Part shown: positions 1 through 7,852 of the stretch, in pieces | How the letters are laid out: every line of letters begins with the position of its first letter | How positions within the stretch are numbered: the stretch's first letter is position 1 | Origin: Gottfriedia luciferensis | GTDB taxonomy: Bacteria; Bacillota; Bacilli; Bacillales; Bacillaceae_G | NCBI RefSeq assembly: GCF_001712755.1 | Contig: NZ_MDKC01000023.1 | Span: 186,001 to 250,000 of the forward strand | Length of the DNA stretch: 64,000 nucleotides | Reading direction: 5' to 3' | The notes under the pieces: generated by a model | Database searches by the model: none | Told to the model about the DNA's origin: nothing | Seen by the model: only the letters and a program-made list of their open reading frames with translations | Position numbers and translations under genes: made by a program

Positions 1-222
1 ATATAATCCTGTATTTTGCTCATTTTTAGGTGTAACATTGTCTGGCTGCTCTAATCTTATTAAAACATTTACCCCATCCGCAGTTAAGCTAGTATTTGTA
101 GTTGAATGTTCCAAAACTTTTAAACCAATAACCTCTTGATAAAATGCTAATGAACGCTCTAAATTCGCAACTTTTAATTCGACTGTTGGAGCATAAACTT
201 TAGGCTTTTGATGAAAATTCAT
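1..222 (-). CDS. catE: CatE-like VOC dioxygenase, N-terminal part (runs off window)
   Basis: The first 74 codons of a vicinal oxygen chelate (glyoxalase/extradiol dioxygenase) protein are present; the rest lies beyond base 1. The N-terminus contains VELKVANLERSLAFY and GLKVL, typical of B. subtilis CatE (catechol-2,3-dioxygenase) and MhqO. The family uses a bound metal to cleave or isomerise catechols and quinone adducts. The ATG overlaps the stop of the upstream DoxX gene as ATGA, and a GGAGG lies inside the end of that gene, so the two are translationally coupled. A catD-catE order is known in B. subtilis for thiol and quinone stress. CatE is preferred over MhqO by inference, because the catalytic half is not visible. 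Confidence 0.75.
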   Translation of the reverse strand, partial: MNFHQKPKVYAPTVELKVANLERSLAFYQEVIGLKVLEHSTTNTSLTADGVNVLIRLEQPDNVTPKNEQNTGLY

Positions 223-578
223 TTTAATTTACCTCCTCTAGAAAATAGTACAATTAATGTTAACACTAACAGAATGAATGGAGCCATTGCAACACTCAGG
301 CCTTGACCCGCATGTAAATGAGTAAATACAGCACCTACCATAATAATTGCCAATCCGACTGAAGCAAGCTTACCTAATATAATCTTCCAATAACCAACTA
401 ATAAACCAATTGCCCCTAACACCTCAAATGAACCAATCGTATACATCATACTTTTTGAATAACCATAAACCTCTTTAAAATCATGTAACATCTGAGTATT
501 GCCACTTAATTTCACAAATCCAGACAGTAGAAATGCAATAATTAATATCCCTTGGATAATTCGGGTAAACCATTTCAT
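219..578 (-). CDS. catD: DoxX-family membrane protein (CatD-like)
   Basis: A 119-residue integral membrane protein with four predicted hydrophobic segments (about residues 7-24, 45-65, 70-88, 96-113), the usual length and topology of DoxX proteins. In B. subtilis the DoxX proteins CatD and MhqP sit next to a VOC dioxygenase and are induced by catechol and quinones. Here the gene also precedes a VOC gene with a 4-base overlap, forming a two-gene operon. The molecular role of DoxX proteins in quinone detoxification is not settled. The region upstream should hold the promoter and any YodB/CatR-type operator; I could not assign one with confidence. Confidence 0.8.
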   Translation of the reverse strand: MKWFTRIIQGILIIAFLLSGFVKLSGNTQMLHDFKEVYGYSKSMMYTIGSFEVLGAIGLLVGYWKIILGKLASVGLAIIMVGAVFTHLHAGQGLSVAMAPFILLVLTLIVLFSRGGKLK

Positions 579-1007
579 TTAAAAATCTCTCCCTTTTTAG
601 TTTTATACTGAACTTAATTTAAGCGCAGTTATTTTTAGAGTTTTATACTATATTTGATTTTATTTCGTTTACTGTTCTTTATTCGAAGACAGTAAAGTAT
701 AAAAAAATAGTGTGATTGATATTAAGTGGTTACTTTTTGTAAGTTAGTGATTTAAATACAGTATATGCGATAACTGTTCTCATTTCAAGTGCATTTTATT
801 ATTTTGATTAACCAATTTTTCAAAATTAGAATTTTACGCTTGTTGAAATCCTTTGAGAGAAAGAATTTTGTTAAAAAAAATGTATTATCAGTTCACTTTA
901 ATTCATTAAAAGAGTCCAATCGATCGTGTATCTGAACAAAAATCACTTCAATTGATACAAAAATTTGATATTTTCTAACGTAAACGATTCTCTTTTATAT
1001 TTTAATA
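579..1007. other. Intergenic region upstream of catDE
   Basis: About 430 bases without a convincing gene. It is very AT-rich and should contain the catDE promoter. Short ACTAT/TACTAT tracts near 640-715 could belong to a YodB/CatR-type operator, but no clear palindrome was found. The right half leads into the 20-bp repeat array. Confidence 0.4.
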
Positions 1008-1470
1008 GCGATTTTGTTATTTTTAATTGCGATTTCCGAAAATTATTTACGATAGCACTATTTTAATTGCGATTGTTGATATTTATTTGCGATGGCTCTA
1101 TTTTATTTGCGATTCCTGATATTTATTTGCGATGGCTCTATTTTCTTTGCGATTTTTGACATTTAATTGCGTTGGCACAATTTAATTGCGATTCCTGACA
1201 TTTATTTGCGATAGCACTATTTTCTTTGCGATTCCTGACATTTTATTTGCGATGGCTCTATTTTCTTTGCGATTCCTGATATTTATTTGCGATTCCTGAT
1301 ATTTATTTGCGATTGCTCTATTTTCTTTGCGATTTCTGAAATTTATTTGCGTTGGCACAATTTAAATGCGATTTCTGAAATTTATTTGCGTTGGCACAAT
1401 TTAATTGCGATTCCTGATATTTATTTGCGATGGCACTATTTTATTTGCGATGGCTCTATTTAAATACGAT
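1008..1470. repeat. Tandem array of a 20-bp unit centred on TTGCGAT
   Basis: The pentamer GCGAT (sometimes GCGTT or ACGAT) recurs about 24 times at intervals of 19-21 bases, for example at 1008, 1029, 1069, 1089, 1109, 1129, 1149, 1169, 1188, 1208, 1228, 1249 and 1269, on to 1466. Two unit types tend to alternate, GATTCCTGATATTTATTTGC and GATGGCTCTATTTTCTTTGC, which gives a 40-bp higher-order period. There is no spacer diversity, so this is not a CRISPR. A period close to two helical turns places every GCGAT on one face of the DNA, like an iteron or parS-type array. It lies between the ends of catDE and an Rrf2 gene. A related inverse array is at 19340-19450. Confidence 0.85.
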
Positions 1471-1513
1471 TCCAACAAAATAAAAATATCGTACATCCAA
1501 ATGTACGATATTT

Positions 1514-1966
1514 TCAAAGTGATTCGATTGTTTTATGACTGGCACGTCTTACAAAATCCGCCAAAGTATAGTTACATAAAAAGCCAAGTAAGTGCTCTTC
1601 TGCTTCAATTGCAAAGTCTGAAAATACGTTGTTCATTACACGGCCACTAGTACAGTCAGATGTGGATTCAATTAATGCGGTTGATAGAGGTTCTGTCATT
1701 TGTAGGGCAATGTAGACTTGTTTTAAGGTAATTTCCTCTGGTGACTTAGCTAATAAATAGCCGCCATCTCGTCCCTCTCTTGCTTCTACTATTTTTTCTT
1801 TTACGAGGGGAGCCATGATTCTTCTCATAAATGAAACACCTGATCTAATATGTTTTGCGATTGCTTTACTTGGTGTAACCCCTTCTGTTGTTGCTAGTAA
1901 AACTAATGCCTGAATAGCAAATCCGAACCACTTAGGTGTAACGGAATTTTTACAACTTGACATCAT
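1514..1966 (-). CDS. Rrf2-family transcriptional regulator
   Basis: A 150-residue protein with the Rrf2 winged-helix fold: an N-terminal helix (about residues 12-27), the HTH around SKAIAKHIRSGVSFMRRIM, and the wing EGRDGGYLLAKSPEEITLKQVY, which is the family signature. Rrf2 proteins such as NsrR, CymR and IscR sense NO, cysteine metabolism or Fe-S status. Three scattered cysteines (near residues 5, 103 and 130) are visible, but not the close-set cysteine cluster of Fe-S-binding members. Tandem ATGs (1964-1966 and 1961-1963) follow a weak GGTGAT. The target is unknown. The repeat array starts directly downstream of its stop. Confidence 0.85.
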   Translation of the reverse strand: MMSSCKNSVTPKWFGFAIQALVLLATTEGVTPSKAIAKHIRSGVSFMRRIMAPLVKEKIVEAREGRDGGYLLAKSPEEITLKQVYIALQMTEPLSTALIESTSDCTSGRVMNNVFSDFAIEAEEHLLGFLCNYTLADFVRRASHKTIESL

Positions 1967-2091
1967 TTATCACCATCCAGTGATATTATTATCCCCCGTT
2001 TTTGTTTCCCTTGCAAGTATATAGTAGTTTTGAATCTTGTTTAAATTAGTAGATAACGATTAATTGGATGGATCTAGTTGTTTTTAGACAA

Positions 2092-2123
2092 TAAAAAAAG
2101 GATAGAAAGTTTGCTTTCCATCC
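2092..2123 (-). terminator. Rho-independent terminator of the SASP gene
   Basis: A ten-base stem (GGATaGAAAG with CTTTCcATCC) with a TTTG loop at 2100-2123. On the minus strand it is followed by a run of seven T, and it lies 12 bases beyond the SASP stop codon. Confidence 0.85.
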
Positions 2124-2134
2124 TAATTTTTTAT

Positions 2135-2338
2135 TTAACGAGCATATCCGCCTAGGCTTTGTTCTGCCATTTGAACTAGACGCTTCGTAATTTCTCCACC
2201 AACTGAACCGTTAGCGCGTGAAGTTGTGTCTGGTCCTAAGTGCACTCCAAATTCAGAAGCTATTTCGAACTTCATTTGCTCAATTGCTGAAATTGCATTT
2301 GGTGAAGCATATTGATTTGAAGATCTTCTGTTTGCCAT
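2135..2338 (-). CDS. Alpha/beta-type small acid-soluble spore protein
   Basis: A 67-residue SASP that would coat and protect spore DNA. It has the conserved [14 protein letters not shown] segment, which carries the E-IA GPR protease cleavage site, and the second family motif [18 protein letters not shown]. Length and composition match SspA-D proteins. The gene is monocistronic, with an AAGGAG site before the ATG, a sigma-G-like promoter at 2393-2422 and a strong terminator. It should be expressed only in the forespore. Which paralogue it is (SspA to SspF class) cannot be told from this window. Confidence 0.95.
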   Translation of the reverse strand: MANRRSSNQYASPNAISAIEQMKFEIASEFGVHLGPDTTSRANGSVGGEITKRLVQMAEQSLGGYAR

Positions 2339-2392
2339 GTTGTCGACTCCTTTGTCTTTTGGATGCTCTGATGTTGTTTATCAGATTAAAGA

Positions 2393-2422
2393 TAGTATGA
2401 TTCTAAAAATTTATTCTATACA
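2393..2422 (-). promoter_or_regulatory. Sigma-G-type promoter of the SASP gene
   Basis: On the minus strand there is a TGTATA -35 (2417-2422), a 17-base spacer and a CATACTA -10 (2393-2399), close to the forespore sigma-G consensus TGAATA/CATACTA. It sits about 55 bases upstream of the SASP start, which fits the biology of the gene. Confidence 0.7.
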
Positions 2423-2510
2423 TTTATTTACAAATTTTTTTCTTTTTACCAAAAGTACTTCTTGTTACCATCTGAAGTTTTCGTGTATAAATATTTCCAA
2501 GTTCAAAAGC

Positions 2511-2539
2511 TTGTATTATCTCTTTAGATTTTCTATAAT
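2511..2539 (+). promoter_or_regulatory. Sigma-A promoter for the LLM oxidoreductase gene
   Basis: TTGTAT (2511-2516), a 17-base spacer and a perfect TATAAT (2534-2539). The start codon is about 95 bases downstream. A second TATAAT-like hexamer follows at about 2552. Confidence 0.6.
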
Positions 2540-2634
2540 CTTAGCATACTGTATATAATTAAAACACAGTTTATCAAATGAAAACGTCTCGTTATTTCCA
2601 TATATTGAAAATTGTTTTTTAGGAGGAAAATTTT

Positions 2635-3669
2635 ATGATGAATAATCGTTTCCAAGATAAAGTTGCTAAGAATTTAAGTGAAATACCTTTATCTGTATTA
2701 GACTTAGCACCAGTTGTTGAAGGAAGCACTCCTGCTGATGCGTTTAAAAATAGTCTTGATTTAGCACAGCATGCAGAAAAATGGGGATATCACCGTTACT
2801 GGTTTGCCGAACATCATAATATGCCAGCAGTTGCAAGTTCAGCTACTTCAGTTGTAATTGGACATATTGCAAGTGGAACATCAACGATTCGTGTTGGTTC
2901 AGGAGGCATCATGTTACCAAATCATGCTCCATTAGTCATAGCAGAACAATTTGGTACACTAGAATCACTACACCCAGGTCGTGTTGATCTCGGATTAGGT
3001 CGTGCCCCTGGTAGTGATATGTCTACAACTAGAGCATTACGTAGAGATTTACGCAGCCACGAAGACTTCCCTGCTCAATTAGAAGAATTGCGTAATTACT
3101 TTAATCCGCCAGGTGGAATAGGCAGTTTAACGGTTCAAGCTGTACCTGGTGAAGGTTTAAATATACCAATTTGGTTATTAGGATCAAGTGGCTTTAGTGC
3201 TCAGTTAGCTGCTGAATTAGGTTTACCATTTGCATTTGCAGCGCACTTTGCACCAGACTATACAGTTCAAGCAATGCAGCTGTATCATAATAACTTTAAA
3301 CCTTCTGAAGTATTAGATGAACCATATGCAATGATTGGTTTAAATGTTGTCGTTGCTGACACAGATCAAGAAGCAAAAAGACTTTTCACAACACAGCAAC
3401 AATCATTTTTAAACTTAGTTCGAGGTGGTAAACCAGCTCTTTTAAAACCACCAGTTGATGATATGGATGAAATTTGGAATCCATTTGAAAAAGAAACACT
3501 TGAAAATCAAATGAAACTATCTGCTATTGGTACAATCGAAACTGTTACTGAAAAACTACAAACAGTATTAAATATAACAAAAGCGGATGAGATTATGGTA
3601 AATGGTTCTGTTTTCGATCATGCAGCACGTTTATATTCATATGAATTATTAAGTAAAGTATCAAAATAA
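2635..3669 (+). CDS. LLM-class flavin-dependent oxidoreductase (MsnO8-like)
   Basis: A 344-residue luciferase-like monooxygenase of the single-subunit type found in many Firmicutes (relatives of YtmO, YhbW and YceB). Visible landmarks are LSVLDLAPV at the N-terminus, the WFAEHHNMP motif around residue 57, [21 protein letters not shown], and [10 protein letters not shown]. These proteins bind FMN in a TIM barrel and oxidise small organic or sulfur substrates; the substrate here is unknown. AGGAGG stands 8 bases before the tandem ATG, and the first ATG is used. It is a single gene with its own promoter and terminator. Confidence 0.9.
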   Translation: MMNNRFQDKVAKNLSEIPLSVLDLAPVVEGSTPADAFKNSLDLAQHAEKWGYHRYWFAEHHNMPAVASSATSVVIGHIASGTSTIRVGSGGIMLPNHAPLVIAEQFGTLESLHPGRVDLGLGRAPGSDMSTTRALRRDLRSHEDFPAQLEELRNYFNPPGGIGSLTVQAVPGEGLNIPIWLLGSSGFSAQLAAELGLPFAFAAHFAPDYTVQAMQLYHNNFKPSEVLDEPYAMIGLNVVVADTDQEAKRLFTTQQQSFLNLVRGGKPALLKPPVDDMDEIWNPFEKETLENQMKLSAIGTIETVTEKLQTVLNITKADEIMVNGSVFDHAARLYSYELLSKVSK

Positions 3670-3673
3670 TAAA

Positions 3674-3702
3674 AAAGGAGAGCATTTGATGTTCTCCTTT
3701 TT
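3674..3702 (+). terminator. Terminator after the LLM oxidoreductase
   Basis: An AGGAGAgCAT/ATGtTCTCCT hairpin followed by T5, directly after the stop codon at 3669. An A-run on the other side may let it also serve the convergent SRPBCC gene. Confidence 0.8.
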
Positions 3703-3715
3703 GTTGTTTAGAAGC

Positions 3716-4177
3716 TTAATCCTGTTCCTTTAAAGCTTCTTGTTCGACTCTTTGTAAAAAATCATGTACTGCTTTTAAATTATTCCCCTTTGGATTAGCT
3801 AGTTTTAACATTGCTCGTCCGATAAAATTTACTCCAGCATTCGTGCCTTCATAAATAAATTTTGTATGTGTTTCGTCGATTTTTTCTACTGTAAATGTTA
3901 GATTCGTTTCAAATGCATTTGCTAAAACAAAATGGATTTGCTTTTTTTTATATGATTCAGTATCTTCGTATGCTAAAGTTTCAACAATATAAGATTCTAC
4001 ACGTTTTCCTTCTCTATAACTCTGCTGATGCTTTGCACCTACTTCGTTTTCGTTTTTTTCGATTAAATTATGCTCTTCAACTTTTGGCATTATTTTCTTA
4101 ATATTTTTATCTAAAAATAGACTCCATACTTTTTCGATATTTGTATTAATCACAATATCTTCGTTCCATTTAATCAT
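3716..4177 (-). CDS. SRPBCC (START/Bet v1-like) family protein
   Basis: A 153-residue helix-grip protein. The start WNEDIVINTNIEKVWSLFLD is the classic first strand and helix of polyketide cyclase/AHSA1-like SRPBCC proteins, and the long C-terminal helix is present. These proteins hold hydrophobic ligands in a central cavity; no ligand can be proposed. The open frame extends to a TTG at 4204, but the ATG at 4175-4177 is preferred because an AGGAAGGAAG site lies upstream of it and the homologous fold starts there. It is converging with and separate from the LLM gene. Confidence 0.8.
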   Translation of the reverse strand: MIKWNEDIVINTNIEKVWSLFLDKNIKKIMPKVEEHNLIEKNENEVGAKHQQSYREGKRVESYIVETLAYEDTESYKKKQIHFVLANAFETNLTFTVEKIDETHTKFIYEGTNAGVNFIGRAMLKLANPKGNNLKAVHDFLQRVEQEALKEQD

Positions 4178-4321
4178 TATTTGTATTCTTCCTTCCTGAA
4201 GCAATCATTTTATCTATTTCATTTATTTTTAAAGTTACCCCTTATTTTTCGTTTAACTTTCCTTAAAATCCTTGGAGAACACCACAATTTCAAATATTAG
4301 TTCTATTATACCGAATTATGT

Positions 4322-4375
4322 TTTCATATCATAAAAAAAGCCCTCTCATTTAATGAGAAGGCTCTGATTTTTATT
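4322..4375. repeat. 54-bp direct repeat, copy 1 (contains toxin-gene terminator)
   Basis: This stretch is repeated at 5067-5120 with a single mismatch (base 4361 G, base 5106 A). It contains the hairpin AGCCctCTCATT/AATGAGaaGGCT followed by T-rich sequence, so it acts as a terminator for the toxin-antitoxin operon. It overlaps the toxin stop codon by two bases. Confidence 0.9.
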
Positions 4376-4655
4376 ATTTTTCACCTGGAAATACGATTGC
4401 TACAATAACTATATCGTTATTGACCCTTTCAAAATAAATTCGAAATTTTTTAATTACGACTCTTGATATTCCTTTATAATTTCCAAATTCTTCAGTATAT
4501 GCTTTTCCAATGACTTCATTTTTTAATAAATCTTCTGTTTCTAAGACTATTTGTGAAATAAAATCAAATGTTTCTTCTGGAGTAAATCTTATACTTCTAA
4601 ATTGGGTAAGTTTATTTCGTACATTAGGAAGCCATATAACATTTCTAAAAATCAT
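4374..4655 (-). CDS. Type II toxin, RelE/ParE superfamily
   Basis: A 93-residue protein whose second half (TEEFGNYKGISRVVIKKFRIYFERVNNDIVIVAIVFPGEK) has the beta-strand pattern and the basic R-x-x-x-KK-F-x-I core of RelE/ParE toxins. Such toxins cut mRNA on the ribosome or poison gyrase; the sequence does not tell which. The start codon overlaps the antitoxin stop as TAATG, the usual tight coupling. The N-terminal 45 residues are atypical and helix-rich. It is bounded by 54-bp direct repeats together with its antitoxin. Confidence 0.7.
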   Translation of the reverse strand: MIFRNVIWLPNVRNKLTQFRSIRFTPEETFDFISQIVLETEDLLKNEVIGKAYTEEFGNYKGISRVVIKKFRIYFERVNNDIVIVAIVFPGEK

Positions 4656-4918
4656 TAAATGAAATCCTTAGGGGAAATTGATTTTAAAAACTCAGATGTT
4701 GACACCCCTAATCCTTTTTTGTACTCTTCCTGACTTTTCCTAATCATAATCTCTATTTCAGGATTTGCTTCGATGTCTGCTTTAATAGAATTTTCTTCTT
4801 CTTGAAGAACAAGTGTGAATCGTCCTTTGCCTGGAACAGAAAACTGAACAACAGAATTCTCACGATTCATATTTGAAATATATCTCATAAGTTCTTCTGA
4901 GAATTGAGCTTTTTCCAT
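4655..4918 (-). CDS. Antitoxin of the RelE/ParE-type module
   Basis: An 87-residue acidic protein preceding the toxin. Its C-terminus, KGLGVSTSEFLKSISPKDFI, resembles the toxin-wrapping tails of small antitoxins. No Phd/YefM or ribbon-helix-helix motif is clear at the N-terminus, where SEELMRYISNMN forms a helix. The frame is open up to base 4990, but the ATG at 4916-4918 has a GGTGGTGAT site and the extra upstream residues are hydrophobic nonsense. It is presumably autoregulatory. The pairing is inferred from gene order and coupling rather than from a recognised antitoxin family. Confidence 0.6.
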   Translation of the reverse strand: MEKAQFSEELMRYISNMNRENSVVQFSVPGKGRFTLVLQEEENSIKADIEANPEIEIMIRKSQEEYKKGLGVSTSEFLKSISPKDFI

Positions 4919-5066
4919 CCAAATCACCACCAATAAAAGACTTATTATTATATCATAGCATATATCATACAAATAATTGGAATAAACCAATTAATTATAT
5001 GTTACGAGTTTCAATTATTCTTCCATATTTTCAAAATCAACTTCTATTTATGATAAGAATATTGGA

Positions 5067-5120
5067 TTTCATATCATAAAAAAAGCCCTCTCATTTAATG
5101 AGAAGACTCTGATTTTTATT
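5067..5120. repeat. 54-bp direct repeat, copy 2 (terminator of DUF4395 gene)
   Basis: Second copy of the repeat at 4322-4375. Here the hairpin (5084-5108) lies just downstream of the DUF4395 stop codon and works as its terminator. The two copies bracket the toxin-antitoxin genes. Confidence 0.9.
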
Positions 5121-5124
5121 TAAT

Positions 5125-5553
5125 TTACCTTAAGCTTTTTCGGTATTTATATTGGTTCCATTGAAAATGAATATAACATCCAATACAAAATCCATTGATT
5201 GCGATTAACGATGCTAATGCGACCATAATTGAAAACACATAAAATAATACGTTCCAACCAACTAATGCACCAATAAATGCTAGAGATAAGCAGGTTACTG
5301 CAATTGTTTGATTAAAATTTTGTTGGCCTTTATCTTCTTGCGGATAACTCGATGGTTTCTTTTTTAAAAAAAGTTTAGCAAATTTTATGATTGGATGGAA
5401 ATCAAAAAGTAATCCACTAAGACCACTAATTAAAGGAATAAGTAGTAGCCAGTACTGACCAGTGACCCAAGTCAAAATAACAGAAATAAAGATCGTCCAT
5501 TGATTTGTACGAACTAAAGGTAATGGAATTGTATTTATTTTTGAATTAGACAT
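5125..5553 (-). CDS. DUF4395 family membrane protein
   Basis: A 142-residue protein with about four hydrophobic segments (residues 20-40, 42-52, 86-105, 108-128). It shows the DUF4395 pattern: an N-terminal NQWTIFISVILTWVTGQYW helix and the cysteine-containing INGFCIGCYIHF near the C-terminus. Function is unknown; family members often occur near thioredoxin-like or sulfur genes, which is not the case here. The ATG at 5551-5553 follows an AAAGGTTGG; a TTG twelve bases upstream is a possible alternative start. Confidence 0.75.
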   Translation of the reverse strand: MSNSKINTIPLPLVRTNQWTIFISVILTWVTGQYWLLLIPLISGLSGLLFDFHPIIKFAKLFLKKKPSSYPQEDKGQQNFNQTIAVTCLSLAFIGALVGWNVLFYVFSIMVALASLIAINGFCIGCYIHFQWNQYKYRKSLR

Positions 5554-5689
5554 ACATAAAACCAACCTTTCGTATCGGAATAATTAAGTATAATCATAGT
5601 ATGATTTCAAAAACAATACAATCCATAAATCTGAAAAAAGTAAAATAATAATAAACAAAAGTCTCGTAAATGTTGATTTTTGAATTATA

Positions 5690-5715
5690 AAAGGTTGTCT
5701 AATTTGACAACCTTT
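5690..5715 (-). terminator. Hairpin downstream of the WYL regulator
   Basis: AAAGGTTGTC and GACAACCTTT form a perfect ten-base stem with a six-base loop. On the minus strand a short T-rich stretch follows, so it can end the regulator transcript that stops at 5789. Confidence 0.6.
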
Positions 5716-5720
5716 AGGAA

Positions 5721-5750
5721 CTCTTATTCAACTAAAGCATTGCGTTAATT
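5721..5750. repeat. Copy of a dispersed short repeat (TTCAACTAAAGCATTGCG type)
   Basis: Read on the minus strand, the core GCAATGCTTTAGTTGAATAAG resembles segments near 32325-32368, 36284-36326, 52571-52594 and, more weakly, 9844-9867. All are intergenic. Proposed as a small dispersed repeat family; boundaries are approximate. Confidence 0.5.
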
Positions 5751-5788
5751 GCTTAAACCCTTTTCTTTTTCATGATGGAACCCGTCGA

Positions 5789-6715
5789 TTATATATTTTC
5801 AAGAAGATCTCTATAATATTGTCGTAAAGTTTCCTTTAAATTAGTAGGCTCTATGATTTTTACTGTTTGTCCTAATCTGGCAAGATATTTAATGATAAAG
5901 CCAAGTTCATTTGGCTCATATGTACCAATAATATATGCATTTTCCAACTCGTAGATTAATTTCATGGATGGATAATGTTCCTGTTCAAATAGTTCTATTC
6001 CTGCTTGATTAATCAACCATTTAAATTGTATTGCATTGTCTGACGGCTTCCAAAGCGAATGCGAATTTTGCTTAGTAATTACTTTTAATTCCTCCAAAGG
6101 TTGAATGGTTGTTATTTCAGCCGAAGTGATACGATCACAGCGAAAAACACGGTAAGCGGTTTTATCCATATCATATGCTTGACAATACCAATATCCCTTC
6201 ATTACGTATATAGCAATCGGATGAATAGTACGAACGCTGTTTTGATAGGTTATTTTTAGTACAATATTTTGAACTGCTGCCATTAATAATATTTCTAAAT
6301 GCATGCTTTCTTTAATTTGTTCAGTATGTTGAAAGGATACGCGATTTTGCATCCTCTCTATATCTTGTTTTTGACATTCCGACAGTACATCTATGAATTT
6401 TTCATGAATTGTACGATAGGATACTTGAAAAGGTAAATTTGAAAAGCTTCGAAGTGACTGCATTGCAAAGTAAAGCGCAAGGATTTCTTGATTATTAAAA
6501 TAAATAGGTGGAAGCTTCATTTGATTAAGTAAACGATATCCTCCATAACGACCATATTCTGCGTATATTGGAGCTCCAATTTCTTCTAAGGAAGCTACAT
6601 CTCTAAGCGCTGTCCTTTTTGAAATCTGAAATTCCTGCATTAAATCTTGAAGTGTAAATTGCTGTTTTTGATTGATGAACCGAAGTATTTGATTTATTCG
6701 TTCTGATTTTTTCAT
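5789..6715 (-). CDS. YafY-type HTH/WYL transcriptional regulator
   Basis: A 308-residue regulator. Residues 1-60 form a DeoR-like winged helix (NQILRFINQKQQFTLQDLMQEF, then ISKRTALRDVASLEEIGAPI). Residues about 135-230 form the WYL domain, with GYWYCQAYDMDKTAYRVFRCDRI as core, followed by the WCX C-terminal extension. WYL domains bind nucleic acid or small ligands and control stress or DNA-damage genes. The divergent neighbour at 6885 is the likely target, since about 170 bases of shared upstream sequence separate them. An AGGTGT-type site precedes the ATG. Confidence 0.9.
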   Translation of the reverse strand: MKKSERINQILRFINQKQQFTLQDLMQEFQISKRTALRDVASLEEIGAPIYAEYGRYGGYRLLNQMKLPPIYFNNQEILALYFAMQSLRSFSNLPFQVSYRTIHEKFIDVLSECQKQDIERMQNRVSFQHTEQIKESMHLEILLMAAVQNIVLKITYQNSVRTIHPIAIYVMKGYWYCQAYDMDKTAYRVFRCDRITSAEITTIQPLEELKVITKQNSHSLWKPSDNAIQFKWLINQAGIELFEQEHYPSMKLIYELENAYIIGTYEPNELGFIIKYLARLGQTVKIIEPTNLKETLRQYYRDLLENI

Positions 6716-6884
6716 AAAAACACCTCTTAATGGTGCCTAGATTTGTCACCTTTAGGCACTACACTAGTAAGTGTAATCAATATTGATGTAGGAAACAATA
6801 CAGTCTCATTTATATATTTGATTACTAACCTGACCAAAGATTTAAACAAACATAATACACTAAAATCTAAAGGAGTTGTTTAGT

Positions 6885-7343
6885 TTGACAGTACAACTGA
6901 ATTCATTTTTGATGATGGATGGAAATGCGAAAGAAGCTATTGATTTTTACAAGGAATCACTCGATGCAAATCTTTTATTTTGTCAATCATTTGGGGATGC
7001 ACCAGAAGATCCGAATTCCCCTCTACCAGAAAATTTAAAGGACTTAGTAGCACACGCAATCTTAAAAATCGGCGAGACCAATGTTATGATTGCTGATATG
7101 TTTCCAGGTTTACAATATCGAAAAGGTAACAATGTTAACATCTGTATTACTACAAATGAAATAGAGAAAACAAATAAGTTTTACGAATTATTGAAAGAAG
7201 ATGGTCAAGTGGTGATGCCACTGAAACAAGTTCATTTTAGTCCTGCCTACGCTATAGTAACCGACAAATTCGGTATTACCTTTCAAATTTTCACAGCACT
7301 ATCAGAAGAGGCTGTAAAAAGAGGTCACCAAAAAGAAAATTGA
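6885..7343 (+). CDS. PhnB/YjdN-like VOC family protein
   Basis: A 152-residue VOC protein of the PhnB/DUF1338-like class: LNSFLMMDGNAKEAIDFYKESLDA at the start, the SFGDAPEDPN loop, NVMIADMFPG, and TDKFGITFQIF at the end. These proteins resemble glyoxalase and 3-demethylubiquinone methyltransferase folds, mostly without a proven reaction. The TTG at 6885 is chosen because an AAAGGAG box at 6869-6875 stands nine bases upstream; a TTG at 6878 is too close. It is divergent from the WYL regulator, which probably controls it. Confidence 0.8.
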   Translation: MTVQLNSFLMMDGNAKEAIDFYKESLDANLLFCQSFGDAPEDPNSPLPENLKDLVAHAILKIGETNVMIADMFPGLQYRKGNNVNICITTNEIEKTNKFYELLKEDGQVVMPLKQVHFSPAYAIVTDKFGITFQIFTALSEEAVKRGHQKEN

Positions 7344-7393
7344 CCGTTTTGAATCTTTTGGTCAATACCAGAGTTCCATTGATCAATGAAAAC

Positions 7394-7424
7394 AAAAGAA
7401 CCTTCCATGATAGAAGGTTCTTTT
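7394..7424. terminator. Bidirectional terminator between VOC gene and arsC
   Basis: An AAAAGAACCTT/AAGGTTCTTTT stem with A-rich and T-rich flanks on both strands. It ends both the plus-strand VOC transcript and the minus-strand ars operon. Confidence 0.85.
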
Positions 7425-7425
7425 A

Positions 7426-7830
7426 CTATTCCCCAGTTTCAGCAAATTGTTTAATACGAAGTCCAATTTGATCACGAACTCTTTGGAATACTCTCCATTC
7501 TTGACCTGCTGGATCATCAAATCCCCAATGAACACGTTTCACATGTGGTGGTGTTACTGGACATACATCATTCGCATGACCACATAAAGTCACGATTAAA
7601 TCTGCATTGTTTAAGATGGTATGATCGATTACATCTGATGTTTGATTTCTAATATCGATACCAACTTCATCCATTGCTTTAATTGCATTTGGATTCACAC
7701 CATGTGCTTCGATCCCAGCTGATAAGACATTCCATTCATTTCCTAAATATTGTTTCCCCCATGCTTCTGCCATTTGGCTACGGCAGGAGTTTCCAGTACA
7801 TAAGAAGTAAATTGTTTTTTTATCTGCCAT
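7426..7830 (-). CDS. arsC: Thioredoxin-coupled arsenate reductase
   Basis: A 134-residue low-molecular-weight phosphatase-type arsenate reductase that converts As(V) to As(III). The P-loop CTGNSCRS holds Cys11 and Arg17, and the relay cysteines are Cys83 (TLCGHA) and Cys90 (DVCPVTPP), all in place. It is about five residues shorter than B. subtilis ArsC because of a small deletion after GFDDPA. It is the last gene of the arsR-arsI-acr3-arsC operon, 22 bases after acr3. The product As(III) is the substrate of the upstream exporter. Confidence 0.97.
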   Translation of the reverse strand: MADKKTIYFLCTGNSCRSQMAEAWGKQYLGNEWNVLSAGIEAHGVNPNAIKAMDEVGIDIRNQTSDVIDHTILNNADLIVTLCGHANDVCPVTPPHVKRVHWGFDDPAGQEWRVFQRVRDQIGLRIKQFAETGE

Positions 7831-7852
7831 ATTTATTCCACCTTTATTAAAA

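Noticed and set aside
1008-1470. CRISPR array
   Set aside because: Repeats are 20 bp, contiguous, degenerate and lack unique spacers; no cas gene is nearby.
1405-1650. Plus-strand ORF over the repeat array and Rrf2 gene
   Set aside because: It covers repeat sequence and the antisense of a clear regulator; no ribosome site.
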